Origin: Capra hircus
Taxonomy: Eukaryota > Chordata > Mammalia > Artiodactyla > Bovidae
Direction of reading: 5' to 3'
Length of the DNA stretch: 64,000 nt
Assembly: GCF_001704415.2 (NCBI RefSeq)
Contig: NC_030817.1
Span: 35,971,550-36,035,549 of the forward strand
Shown here: positions 23,757 through 33,527 of the stretch, in pieces
Numbering within the stretch: position 1 is the first letter of the stretch
Layout of the letters: every line of letters starts with the position of its first letter
Made by a program: the position numbers and the translations under genes
The notes under the pieces: model-generated
Told to the model about the DNA's origin: nothing
The model's input: the letters and a program-made list of their open reading frames with translations, nothing else
The model's database searches: none

Positions 23757-25351
23757 CCTCCCAGGTGCTCGGAAGATAGTTGATAGAAGCGTTGAGTTAA
23801 TGAATGACCCAAAGGACTGCAGTTTGGATAAGCACAATTTAGCCACTATCAACAATGCAGAGGAGTAAAGCAATGACATTAAGACTGTGTTAAAGAGATG
23901 TTCTTAAAATACAAGTGTTGATATGACCCAATGAAACTTTCTGGAGGAAACATCTGAGCTCTTATCTTCTTTACTGATGCTCCAAACAAGGGCTCTAATC
24001 CCTTTTGTAATATGTAATCTTTTTCTAATATGTAATCTAGCTATCTTCTTAAACTTCCAAGTCCTTTTCAGCTCAAGTACTATCCTGGACTCAAAGGCCT
24101 AGGAGACCATGACAAGCATCTAAGCATTTCCTTCCCATCTTCTGGGCTTGGTTGCCACAGTGAAATATAAAAGTGACAATCTGATAACCATCTCAAATGT
24201 ACTAATCTTATCAAGACCCAACAAAAATGTGTTACATCAGCAGAGATGGAAATATGATGACCCCAGACTAATTTCAAGATGGATGACATAAAACTCAACC
24301 TCTTAAAATAAAGAAGACCAAGTTTTGAGAGGGCAGGCAGCTCAGAGCTTGCATCTCTCCTAACTATCAAGGAATTTTGAAACAATTACTAGATTCTGTC
24401 ACCAACCCAGGAAACTCGGGCCAAGAAGTTCTGCAGTCTCAGCCTGCATGTGTCTGAATAGTTCAAGCCATCACTTTCCATCACACAGAGGTTAGTGAAA
24501 CCGTTTCCTGGATTACTAGTCTGTGAACAAAACCTGTCACAGAACCTCTTACACAATAAATTAATGATGTAATAATCACCTAATTCCCCAAATATGCAAG
24601 TTATCAATATCTAAATGTGAAAATGGACAAAAGAATTTTAAAACCTCGTGTTGTGGCATTATCAAAGCAGTATCTGAAGTATTTCTTTGATTATTTCACT
24701 GAAGTACTGTTTCAATCAATGTAGTGAAAATTCCACACACTTACGTATTGAAGAAAGCCATTTAAAAAGGCCCATTAGCCCCAAGATCCATGTGGAGGCA
24801 GAGGCCAAGAAGCTGTCACTGCCAATTCCTCATACTCTCAGATCTTTTCACTGGGGGTTCCTGCCTGTTGACAGGCACACACAGTCTAACTGCGAAAGCT
24901 TTTCCCCAAGAAAGTTATCTCGGGCCTGACACCATCTTCAGAGACACATGCAAACTAGCATCAAGGAATTCTCTTCAATGGTGGGCCACTCTCCCACGCA
25001 CTTTATAGACGTGCCAGTAGCATCTATGTCACTTTGCTCAGCCTAAGTGGGGAGCCACACAGAGCCACCAGACCTAGGCCTGGTCCCATCTGTGGGCAGA
25101 GTACTTTGCTTTAGTGTTCAAAGAGCAGAGGGCTGCCCTCTGCTCTCCTCTCTGCCAAAGCCGTTCCTGCCCCACCTCTCCTAAGGGGTTAGACTGAGCC
25201 AGAAGGCCACAGCATTCACACCAGGCCGTAGACAGAGCAGCATTCTCAGTTAGCAAACCTGCTCCCCCTGGTCAGGAGGAAAAGTAACCCTGATAACCGG
25301 GGATTAAGACAAGGGGATGCAAGGGAGGGAACATTCCAGGGTGAAATTTTT
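23757..25351. other. Unassigned intron
   Basis: It includes a small direct repeat (TAATATGTAATCT at about 24008 and 24029). No exon was recognised. Confidence 0.5.
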
Positions 25352-25450
25352 AAAAAAAGAAAGAAAGAAAGAGAAAGAAAGGAAGGGGGAAAAAAAGAAG
25401 AAAGAAAGGAAAAGAAAAAAAAAAAAAAGAAGTGGAAAAAGAAAAGAAAA
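25352..25450. repeat. Purine-rich GAAA/GGAA tract
   Basis: About 99 bp are almost all A and G on the plus strand (GAAA repeats, a GGGGG core and a 14-A run), broken by a single T near 25433. In the SAMD4A transcript it is a long polypyrimidine stretch starting about 430 nt downstream of the exon's donor site. It is probably a degenerate simple repeat. Confidence 0.85.
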
Positions 25451-25876
25451 TGCACAAAGCCCATGAGGCTGTCTGGTTAAACATGGGTTAGAATCAGGTA
25501 CAGAGCATCACACAGGAACTCAATGTCTTGGCAAATCCAAAAACCCCAGGTAAAAGGTACTGGGTGAAGGCATTTCTGTTTGTGGAAAGCAGAAGTTTCC
25601 TTCTTTCACCACTTAATCTCATATTTAATTTTTTCTTTTTTTTAATCTATTTGTAACCCAAATTTAAACCATCAATCATTTTTACCTGCCCAGGATTTTT
25701 CTCTTTCAGGAGTCGAAAGAACAACAAACACGGGGTCCAAAAAGCCCTTTCCCGCAGCCAATTTCAATCAGCCCTTCTCTCCCAGGGTTACGGGGTGCCC
25801 AGAGCAGACATTCCCAGCGGGACATGCCACACACAGCAAGTAACCAAACCAGACTGCACTAAAGGGCTTCTGGGGG

Positions 25877-25882
25877 ACTTAC
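25877..25882 (-). other. SAMD4A: Splice donor of the SAMD4A exon
   Basis: The minus strand reads ACAA followed by GTAAGT, a consensus donor. The exon therefore ends on the A of a codon whose last two bases come from the next exon, consistent with the Ile that follows TSTST in the recalled human protein. Read-through would add an unrelated tail and reach a stop about 30 codons on. Confidence 0.93.
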
Positions 25883-26401
25883 TTGTACTTGTGCTGGTTC
25901 CAATCGTATTGATTGTGGTGGGGACGGATGAAGATGAGTAGAGGGGCACGTGGCCGTTCTCACACCCCAGACTTTTGTCCTGCCAGTTGGAGGCGTTGAT
26001 GCAAATCCCAGAATCCCGAGAGTTCTGCCACCCATTAAGCTTGTCATCGGAGTTCTGTCTTTGGTGATAGTAGTGCGTCTGCCCATAATCCACAGAGTCC
26101 GAGCGGCCTCGGTTCTGGCCGCCAAAGCTGGTCGACGTACGGTCCTCCAAGTGGTTCAGCCACATGGCCAAAGCACTGCGGTCTTCCAGTGAAGTGGCCG
26201 GATGGATCAAAGCGTAGGACAGCAGCTGCCTGCTCTCCTCGATGTGCTGGTTGTGTTCAATGGAGTGTGCCAGGATTTTGGGCAGCAGTTTCATATACTC
26301 TACTTTTGCGTCGAGGTTTCCTGGCTTCAGCAAAGGCAGGTGAGTTAACAGGAGGGAAATCACTTTATCCTTGGATTCCTGTTGCCATTGGTTAATGATT
26401 C
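25883..26401 (-). CDS. SAMD4A: SAMD4A (Smaug1) internal coding exon
   Basis: This exon encodes 172 complete codons of Smaug homolog 1 plus a split codon at each end. It starts with the last two bases of a Gly codon and runs from IINQWQQESKDKVISLLLTH to NTIGTSTST, ending on the first base of the next codon, so both junctions are phase 1 and the 519-bp exon is skippable in frame. The first ~80 residues are Leu-rich and helix-like (LLTHLPLLKPG, MKLLPKILAHSIEHNQHIEE, ALAMWLNHLED) and match the conserved Smaug similarity region 1. The rest is a Ser/Asn/Gln-rich linker with the charged run GRSDSVDYGQTHYYHQRQNS. The SAM domain that binds hairpin Smaug recognition elements lies in later exons outside this window. 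Known for the family: cytoplasmic mRNA repression and CCR4-NOT deadenylase recruitment. The reading frame is intact with no stop or shift. By recall of the human protein, this is roughly residues 66-239. The alternative, the paralogue SAMD4B, is less likely given the match in the variable linker. Confidence 0.96.
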
Positions 26402-26425
26402 CTGAAAAGGAAAACAGGCAGGGCA
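26402..26425 (-). other. SAMD4A: Splice acceptor of the SAMD4A exon
   Basis: Read on the minus strand, the bases before the exon are a pyrimidine-rich run (CTGTTTTCCTTTTCAG) ending in AG at 26403-26402. The first exon base is 26401. An in-frame reading across the junction would give SFSG, which is not Smaug sequence; removing the intron leaves GA to complete a Gly codon. Confidence 0.93.
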
Positions 26426-27079
26426 AATAAGCAGATACACCACACCATGGCACCAAGCAGCACACTGTATAAAGAGAACTCCTGGGGCCTGCAATCTCAG
26501 TCTAGACACCCGGGCTAAATTTTCTCAAAACAGCCTCTGCCTCGAGTGGAGATCTGACCTGAGGTTGTCAAGGGGTACTGACTTCAGTGAAACACTAACA
26601 CTCTGAGGTGTTTGCTCAGTCTAGCTCTAATGCAGGTCTCCAAAGAGGCTATGACCACTTTGGTACAAATGAATACAATTTACAGCTATTTTATTTCTTA
26701 GGAAAGTCTAGGCATACCCTCAGATAGGGGAATAAGGAATAAGAAAATCTCCATGGAAAAATGAGTATAACTAAAGGGTCCGTATTGTAGAGTCCTCAAA
26801 GGCAAAGCTGCTTTCCCTTCCCTAGACATCCCTGGAAAGTGGGTGGAGCCCTGGCAAGTGCATTTGTGTGAAGTGGGTAAAACCTCCTAGATGGAGAATC
26901 TATCAGGAGAAAAAGATGCCCCTCACCTGGGTGAAGCCTGCACCTTCCTCATGAGAAGCTGACTCAGAAATCGACCGTGATCTCAAAGCTATAATTAACA
27001 ATGGACCCAAGATGGGTCCAGTGGCATCTCTGATCACACATGCTAAGCAAGCTATTTTTCTTTAAGTAGAGAAGATCTG
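26426..27079. other. Unassigned intron just upstream of the exon
   Basis: No repeat family recognised in this ~650 bp. Confidence 0.5.
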
Positions 27080-27366
27080 TTTGGTTATTTTTATTATGGT
27101 AAAATATACTTTTTAAATATACTTAATGTTTGCCATTTTAAACATTTTAAGTGTACCATTTTGTGGCATTAAGTACACTTACACTGTGGTACAGCCATCC
27201 CCACTATCCCTCTCCAGATCTTTTTTGTCTTTCCAAACTGAAACTCCATATCCACGAACCACTAACTCCTCATTCTCCATACCCACGACCCCTGATGACC
27301 ATTATTCTACTTTCTGTTTCTATATATTTGACTACTCTACTTATCTCATATAAGTGGAATTATAAA
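27080..27366 (-). mobile_element. Old L1 3' end, first part (split by MITE)
   Basis: Antisense old L1M: 'ttaagtgtaccattttgtgg', 'cattaagtacacttacactg', 'tctatatatttgactactct', 'tctcatataagtggaattat'. The element resumes after the inserted mariner MITE at 27446. Confidence 0.8.
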
Positions 27367-27445
27367 TTGGGTTGGCCAAAAAGTTCATTCAGATATTTCT
27401 TAAGATCTTCTGGAAAAATCCAAATGAACTTTTTGACCAACTCAA
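27367..27445. mobile_element. Mariner-derived MITE hairpin
   Basis: A 79-bp near-palindrome. The left arm starts TTGGGTTGGCCAAAAAGTTC; the right arm read in reverse complement starts TTGAGTTGGTCAAAAAGTTC. The arms pair over about 34 bp with a few mismatches and a short loop. It sits in a TA-rich target inside the old L1. Read in the host-gene direction, one arm holds CTGAATGAACTTTTTGG (27392 to 27376), resembling the mature bovine miR-2285 family as I recall it. No evidence of transcription or processing is available from sequence. Confidence 0.85.
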
Positions 27446-27565
27446 CAGTATTTGCCCTTTTATGACAAGAATATTGCACTTAGCATAATCTCTTCAAGGT
27501 TCATCCATGAGAGTGCTTTCAAAGGAATTCCTCTTATTCCCGACTACTCAAAACATAAACTTCTT
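27446..27565 (-). mobile_element. Old L1 3' end, second part
   Basis: It continues the same L1 after the MITE: 'agtatttgcccttttatgac', 'cacttagcataatctcttca', 'aggttcatccatgagagtgc'. Confidence 0.78.
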
Positions 27566-27628
27566 GCCTTTACATACACATGGATTACCCAATGGTAATG
27601 TTAGCTAGTAACATGGAGTAATTAAACA

Positions 27629-27853
27629 GGGGCTTCCCAGGTGGTACCAGTGGTAAGAATCCGCCAGCCAGTGCAGGAGAGGCAAGAGACGTGGGTTAGA
27701 TTCCTGGGTCAGGAAGATCCCCTGGGGAAGGAAATGGCAAACCACTCCAGGATTCTTGCTTGGAAAGAATCCCATGGACAGAGAAGCCTGGCGGGCTATA
27801 GTCCACGGGGTTGCAAAGAGTCGGACACAACTGAACACATACACACACACAAA
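27629..27853 (+). mobile_element. Bov-tA SINE
   Basis: Forward Bov-tA (GGGGCTTCCCAGGTGGTACC, Bov-A unit to GAGTCGGACACAACTGAACA) with an ACAC-rich tail. It is the first Bov-tA upstream of the SAMD4A exon and is opposite in orientation to the first one downstream (17862-18071). Confidence 0.93.
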
Positions 27854-28249
27854 CATGGGTTAACAGTACACTTTGCCTTAACTAGCCTTTAAGAAGTAGT
27901 TTGTTCAGCAGACTGATAGCTATCCATGGGACCTGGGATGATAAGAAAGAAAGTTCTCTGCCAGAAAAGTCATTCCTAATACCTAAAGACCTGAACTCTG
28001 GCCCACTGATGACTGTATAAGGGCTAGAGATTTCACAAAGTATCTGCAAGTTTGAAAAGGCATTTCTGGAATTTAGCAGAAGGGCTTCATAATTCTAGTG
28101 AGGCACAAACACATCAGACCAAGATCAAGAGTCAGTGTTGATCATGAGCTACAAATGCACCAGCTGCATATGATAAGGCCTCTCAAGAGGAAGGGGTATA
28201 TTCAAAGAACAGTATCAAGGGAGGAAGGCATGGTATGTCATAAAAGAAT
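27854..28249. other. Unassigned intron
   Basis: No recognised element. Confidence 0.5.
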
Positions 28250-28440
28250 GTGGGCTTCAGAGTTAGGCACACAAATCCCAGCTCTGCCACTTAATCGGCA
28301 ATGGAACTTTGGTAAGTTCCTCAACCTATCAGTCAAGAGTGCTACCAACAGCACCTGCCCCTCCTTGTGTTACAGGAATAAATGAGGTAATGTAACAAAA
28401 AGACCAGTCAAGTACTTGATGATAGAAATAATTCCTTCTA
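28250..28440 (+). mobile_element. MIR SINE
   Basis: Forward MIR: 'acaaatcccagctctgccac', 'cttaatcggcaatggaactt', 'gttcctcaacctatcagtc', 'ggaataaatgaggtaatgta'. Confidence 0.75.
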
Positions 28441-28559
28441 TTTGTCTCTGCCTTAGTCAGGCCCACATTAGAGTCATGTTGGGTGGTTTCCGATACCAAG
28501 TTTTAAAAATAATACAGGCCAGAGATGATCCAGGAAAGGCCATTAACCATTATCAGAGT

Positions 28560-30030
28560 TGATACAAAGCTACAGTAATCAAGACAGCATGGTATTGGCA
28601 CAAAAACAGACATATGGATCAATGGAACAGAATAGAGATCTCAGAAAGAAACCCACACACCTATGATGAATTAATCTTCAACGAAGGAGGCAAGAATATA
28701 CAATGGAGAAAAGACAGTCTCTTCAGCAAGTGGTGTTGGGAAAGTTGGACAGCTGCATGTAAATCAATGAAGTTAGAACATGCCCTCTTACCATACACAA
28801 AAATAAACTCAAAATGGCTTAAAGACTTAAACATAAGACATGATAACATAAAACTCCTAGAAGAGAATATAGGCTAAACATTCTCTGACATAAATCATCC
28901 AGTGTTTTATTAGGTTAGTCCCCCAAGGCAATAGAATAAAAGCAAAAATAAACAAATGGGACCTAATCAAACTTACAAGCTTTTGTACAGCAAAGGAAAC
29001 CATAAACAAAACAAAGAGACAATCAACAGATTGGGAGAAATATTTGCAAATGATGTGACTGACAAGCGCTTAATTTCCAAAATACACAAGCAGCTCATAC
29101 AACTCAACAACAAAAAACAAACAACCCAATTAAAAATGGGCAGAAGACCTAAATAGACATTTCTTCAAAGAAGACACACAGCAGAACAACAGGCACATGA
29201 AAAGATGCTCAACATCACTAATTATGAGAGAAATGCAAATCAAAACTACAATGAGGTACCACTTCCCCCAGGAGAATTGGCATCAATAAAAAAGTCTACA
29301 AATAACAAATGCTGGAGAAGGTGTGGCGAAAAGGGAACCTTCCTATACTATTGGTGGGAATGTAAGTTGGTGCAGCCTCTCTGGAAAAGAGTATGGGGAT
29401 TTATAAAAAAAACTGAAAATAGAGTTGCCATATGACCGAGCAATCCTACTCCTGGGATATATGTTTGTACAAAACTATAATTTTAAAAAAGTGTACCCCT
29501 ATGCATAGCAGCACTATTCACCATAGCCAAGACATGGAAACAATCCAAATGTCCATTGAAAGATGTGGTGCATATATACAATGGAATACTACTCAGCCAT
29601 AAAAAGGAATGAAATAATGCCATCTGCAGCAACGTGGATGGACTTAGAGATTGTGATACTAAGTGAAAGGCAAATACCATATGATATCACTTATACATGG
29701 AATCTAAAATATGACACAAAGGAACTTACATACAAAACAGAAACAGACTCAGAGAACAGGCTTCAAGTTACCTAGAGTGAGGAGGAGAAGGGTGGATGGA
29801 GAGTCTGAGATTAGCAGATACAACTTTTATATGTAGAATGGATAAACAACAAGATCCTACTGTACAGCATAGGAAACTATATTCAATATCCTGTGATAAC
29901 CCATATGGAAAAGAATATGAAAAAAGAACGTACATGTAGGTAAAACTGAACCACTTTGTTGTACAGTAGAAACTAACACAGCATTGTAAATCAACTACCC
30001 TTCCATAAAATAAAATTAAAAAAATATTTT
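28560..30030 (+). mobile_element. L1 LINE 3' end, 5'-truncated (~1.5 kb)
   Basis: It contains the last part of L1 ORF2 in broken frames (ISERNPHTYDELIFNEGGKNI, GKGTFLYYWWECKLVQPLWK, WCIYTMEYYSAIKRNEIMPS) followed by the 3'UTR and an A-rich end at ~30010-30025. Stops and frameshifts make it inactive. Confidence 0.93.
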
Positions 30031-30319
30031 CAGAGTTGGAAGAGGTAGAAAGTGAAAAGGTGAAAAATAATGGGGTTATTGAGCTTATAACTGAATATGA
30101 AGAGATGCTTTACTTTTTTGAAGTAGGGATTTCATAAGGAAATAGACAGTCAACTACTTGAAACAGAAGTCTTCACACTGAAGCATGAGAGAAAAAGATT
30201 GGATGTGGAGAGTAAGTGAAGTGCCAGCATGACAAAAGACCCAGAAAAGTCACCAAGGAAAGCTCTACAACTTCCATTTGGGGGCTTGAAGAATAGAGAC
30301 AGATGATCCAGCTAAGCAC

Positions 30320-30378
30320 AGTCAGATAAAAATATAATGCAAGCCACATGTGTAACTGAAATTTTCTAGTATTAAAAG
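30320..30378 (+). mobile_element. Old interspersed repeat, part 1 of 3
   Basis: The phrase 'atataatgcaagccacatgt' and the following 'ctgaaattttctagt' belong to a known old mammalian repeat whose name I do not recall. It is split by the Bov-tA and later by the L1. Confidence 0.6.
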
Positions 30379-30597
30379 GGGGCTTTCCTGGTGGCTCAGT
30401 GGTAAAGAATCCTCCTGCCAGTGCAGGAGATGCAGGTTTGATCTCTGGGGCAGGAAGGTCCCTTGGAGAAGGAAATGGCAAATCACTCCAGTATCCTTGC
30501 CTGGGAAATCCCATGGACAGAGGAGCCTGGCAGGCTATAGTCTGTGGGGGTCACAAAAGAGTCAGACATGACTTAGCAACTAAATAACAATAACAGC
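30379..30597 (+). mobile_element. Bov-tA SINE with 8-bp TSD
   Basis: Forward Bov-tA (GGGCTTTCCTGGTGGCTCAG ... GAGTCAGACATGACTTAGCA). The TSD ATTAAAAG lies at 30371-30378 and 30598-30605. It splits an older repeat. Confidence 0.93.
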
Positions 30598-30605
30598 ATT
30601 AAAAG

Positions 30606-30784
30606 AATAGTAAAAAGAGGAGGTGAAATTAATTTTAATGATATATTTTATTTAACCATTATACAATTATATATATCACTATATTATTATTTTAACTTGC
30701 AATCAATATAAAATTATTGATGAAACAGTTTGCATTCTTTTCTTTGTACTAAGTCTTCAAAATCCAGGGTACACTTCATATTAC
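30606..30784 (+). mobile_element. Old interspersed repeat, part 2 of 3
   Basis: It continues with 'aggtgaaattaattttaatg', 'atattttatttaaccattat', 'caatcaatataaaattattg', 'tactaagtcttcaaaatcc'. AT-rich. Confidence 0.6.
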
Positions 30785-30952
30785 CAAAGACAATTTACAG
30801 ATTCAGTGCAATCTTTAGCAAAATACCAATGACATCTTCACAGAACTAGAACAAATAATTTTAAAATTTGTATGGGAACACAAAAGACCCTGAATAGACA
30901 AAACAATCTTGAGAAAGAATGGAGCCAGAGGAATCACACTGCCTGACTTCAG

Positions 30953-31091
30953 GGTGGGCAGGCGTGCTAAGTCACATCAGTCATGTTTGACCGTGCAACC
31001 TTATGGACTTGTAGCCCAGCTGGCTTCTCTGTCCATGGGAATCTTCAGGCAAGAATACTGAAGTGGGTTGCAATGCCCTTCTCCACCCTAG
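30953..31091 (-). mobile_element. Bov-A-type SINE inside L1
   Basis: A single Bov-A-like unit in reverse ('gtgctaagtcacatcagtca' ... 'aagtgggttgcaatgccctt') splits the L1 text between CCTGACTTCAG and CTTCAGACTATATTAC. The 6-bp repeat CTTCAG at 30947-30952 and 31092-31097 is the likely TSD. Confidence 0.88.
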
Positions 31092-31616
31092 CTTCAGACT
31101 ATATTACAAAGATATAGTAATCAAAAAAGTATGGCACCAGCACAAAAATAGACACATAGATCAATGGAATAGGTTAGAGTCCAGAAATAAACCCATGCAC
31201 ACAAGGTCAATTAATTTACAACAAAGGAAGCAATAATATACAATGGAGAAAAGACACTCTCTTTAATAAGAGGTATTGGAAAAACTGGACAGCTACATGT
31301 AAAAAAATGAAATCAGAACATTTTTTAACATCATACACAAAAATAAACCCAAAATGGATTAAAAACCAAAAATGTAAGACCAGAAATGATTAAACTCTTT
31401 AGAAGAAAACCTAGGGAGAACACTCTTTGACATAAATCACAGCACTATTTTTTCTGGATCCATCCTACAGCAGAGGAAATAAAAAGTGAAAATAGAATAC
31501 ACAAGACCTAATTAAACTTTTGCAGAGCAAAGGAAACCACTGACAAAATGAAAAGACAACCCACTGAATGGGAGAAAATATCTGCAAATGATGTGACCAA
31601 TAAGAGGTTAATTTCC

Positions 31617-31618
<2 letters not shown>

Positions 31619-31660
<42 letters not shown>
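31619..31660. repeat. (CA)n microsatellite inside L1
   Basis: Twenty-one uninterrupted CA units replace the short 'aatacacaag'-like L1 text at this point, so expansion from an L1 seed is likely. Confidence 0.97.
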
Positions 31661-31664
<4 letters not shown>

Positions 31665-32569
31665 TCATACATCTCAACATCAAAAGAAATTTAAAAATGG
31701 ATAGAACTGAATAGACGTTGTCCCATAGAAGAAATACAAATGGTCAACAGGCACATGAAAAGATGCTCAATACCACTAATCATTGGGGAAATGTAAAAAA
31801 AAAAAACCCACTATGAGATATTACATCACACCTGTCAGAATGGCTATCATCAAAAAGCCTACAAATAACAAAAGTTGGTGAGGGTGTGGAGAAAAGGGAA
31901 TCCTTATACACTGTTGGTGGGAATATATACTGGTGCAGTCACTATGGAAAACAGTATGGAGCTTTCTCAAAAAACTAAAAATAGAGCTACTCTATGATCC
32001 AGAAATTCTACTCTTGGGTATATATCTGAAAAAAAAAACAAACCCAAAACACTAAGTGGAAAAGATACACGCACAATGTGCACAGAAGCATTATTTACAG
32101 TTTTCAAGGTGTGCAAGCGATCTAACTGTTCATCAACAGATGAATGGATAAAGACGTGGTATACATACAATGGAAAACTACTCAGTCATAAAAAAGAATG
32201 AACATGGATGGACTTGGAGGGTATTATGCTAAGTGAAATAAGTCAGACAGAGAAAGACAAGTACTGTGTGCTATTACTGTGGAATCTTTAACAGGACAAA
32301 CTAGTGAATATTAGAAAAAGGAAGCAGATTCAGATATGGAGAACAAACTTGTGGTTACCAATGGGGAGAAGGAAGGGGGAGTACAAGGGTAGGAGATTAA
32401 AAGGTGCAAACTATTATGTGTAAAATAAGCTACAAGAATATCTTGTACAACACAGGGAATATAGCCAATGTTTTATTAGTGGAGTGTGAACTTTAAGAAT
32501 TATGAATCACTCTGTTGTACACCTATAACTTACACAGTATTGTACACCAACTAATTTTTTTTTTTTTAA

Positions 32570-32680
32570 TCCAAAGTGTGCTCTGCCACTGACAGCACAT
32601 CTCAGGTTGGGTTGGCCACAGCTGAATGCCCAGAGGCCATGTGTGGCTGGTGGCTACCGAACTGGCTAGCACAGGGCTAG
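32570..32680 (+). mobile_element. Old interspersed repeat, part 3 of 3
   Basis: The continuation after the L1 reads 'gacagcacatctcaggttgg', 'ggccatgtgtggctggtggc', 'taccgaactggctagcacag', the expected end of the repeat begun at 30320. Confidence 0.6.
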
Positions 32681-33527
32681 AGACATTCAGATGGGGAAGG
32701 GGGGTGGGAGGGCACAGATGACCTCAGCAGGTCCCTCCAAGGTTCCTGACTCTATATTTAGCAAATTGCCACCTGACGCAAGACAACCCTTGTGCATTCC
32801 AGTATATAGCCTTTCTTTTAAAGTTGCTTTAAGAGATGAAGAAATCACCCATTCTAATTTTCTCATCGATACATTTCCAGCAAACACCCGGCATGTTTTA
32901 AATTACAGATATACTTAGGATGAAGATAAAGTCTATTCATTAGGCCCAAGGAACTAAAGAGTCACTGGCAAGCAAAAGGGCCTGAGAAGAAGGTGAGTCT
33001 ATGCCTGATGCCAACATTGATCACCTGTAGCCAGTGGAAAATGGATGTTTAAAAATGAAATTTGGGAACAAGCTTTAATACGAATCCATGAGGCTAAGGA
33101 ACTCCCTAGCTTTTTTTTGAGGTCACTTCCCTGTTTGGGTAGTCGACCCTTCCACCAAAGGTCAGCCTAAAAAAATCAGAAACAAAAACAAAATGGAAAT
33201 AGGACTCAGAGTACAAACTGAACATCTGATCTCCATGTAAGCCCGCTCTGCCAGGGATTAGCCTGGGATCCAGGGGAGGAACAAGCACAGCAAAGAGGAA
33301 AAGAAAACCAAAAGCTGCTGCCCCGGTCCCTTCCAGGCCTGAAATGCTTCTTTCCCTACCTTTGGGACAGGGCTGCTTGGATGCTATGGGGCTATGGCGT
33401 GGCCAAGAAGACAACTATGACTTTTATTTACTGCCTCTGGGAACACGGAAATACGATGGCCTTCTGATGGCCAGCTGGATCAAACTGTTTCTGCCACTGC
33501 TCCAGCTGCCATGCTGACAGCTAACAG
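32681..33527. other. Unassigned intron
   Basis: No recognised repeat or exon. Confidence 0.5.

Larger units (their letters stand above)
1..25882 (-). other. SAMD4A: SAMD4A intron downstream of the exon (partial)
   Basis: The next exon should encode the ILSGQAHHSPLKR-type sequence that follows TSTST in recalled human SAMD4A. It is not present on the minus strand between 25882 and position 1, so the intron extends beyond the left edge and is at least 25.9 kb long. Confidence 0.8.
30785..32565 (+). mobile_element. L1 LINE 3' end (~1.65 kb plus a SINE insert)
   Basis: It runs from an ORF2 region ('gaactagaacaaataatttt', 'gtatgggaacacaaaagacc') through the ORF2 end to the 3'UTR ('cacctataacttacacagta', 'ttgtacaccaactaa'). 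It is interrupted by a Bov-A-like SINE (30953-31091), carries a CA microsatellite (31619-31660), and lacks an intact frame. Confidence 0.92.

Noticed and set aside
25788..25882. Continuation of the Smaug frame past the exon (SKSPRSPLVQSGLVTCC...).
   Set aside because: It reads straight through a consensus GTAAGT donor and departs from the recalled Smaug1 sequence; it is intron.
28614..29775. Series of plus-strand frames with LINE-like proteins.
   Set aside because: They are fragments of one L1 ORF2 separated by stops and frameshifts; no functional retrotransposon protein is encoded.
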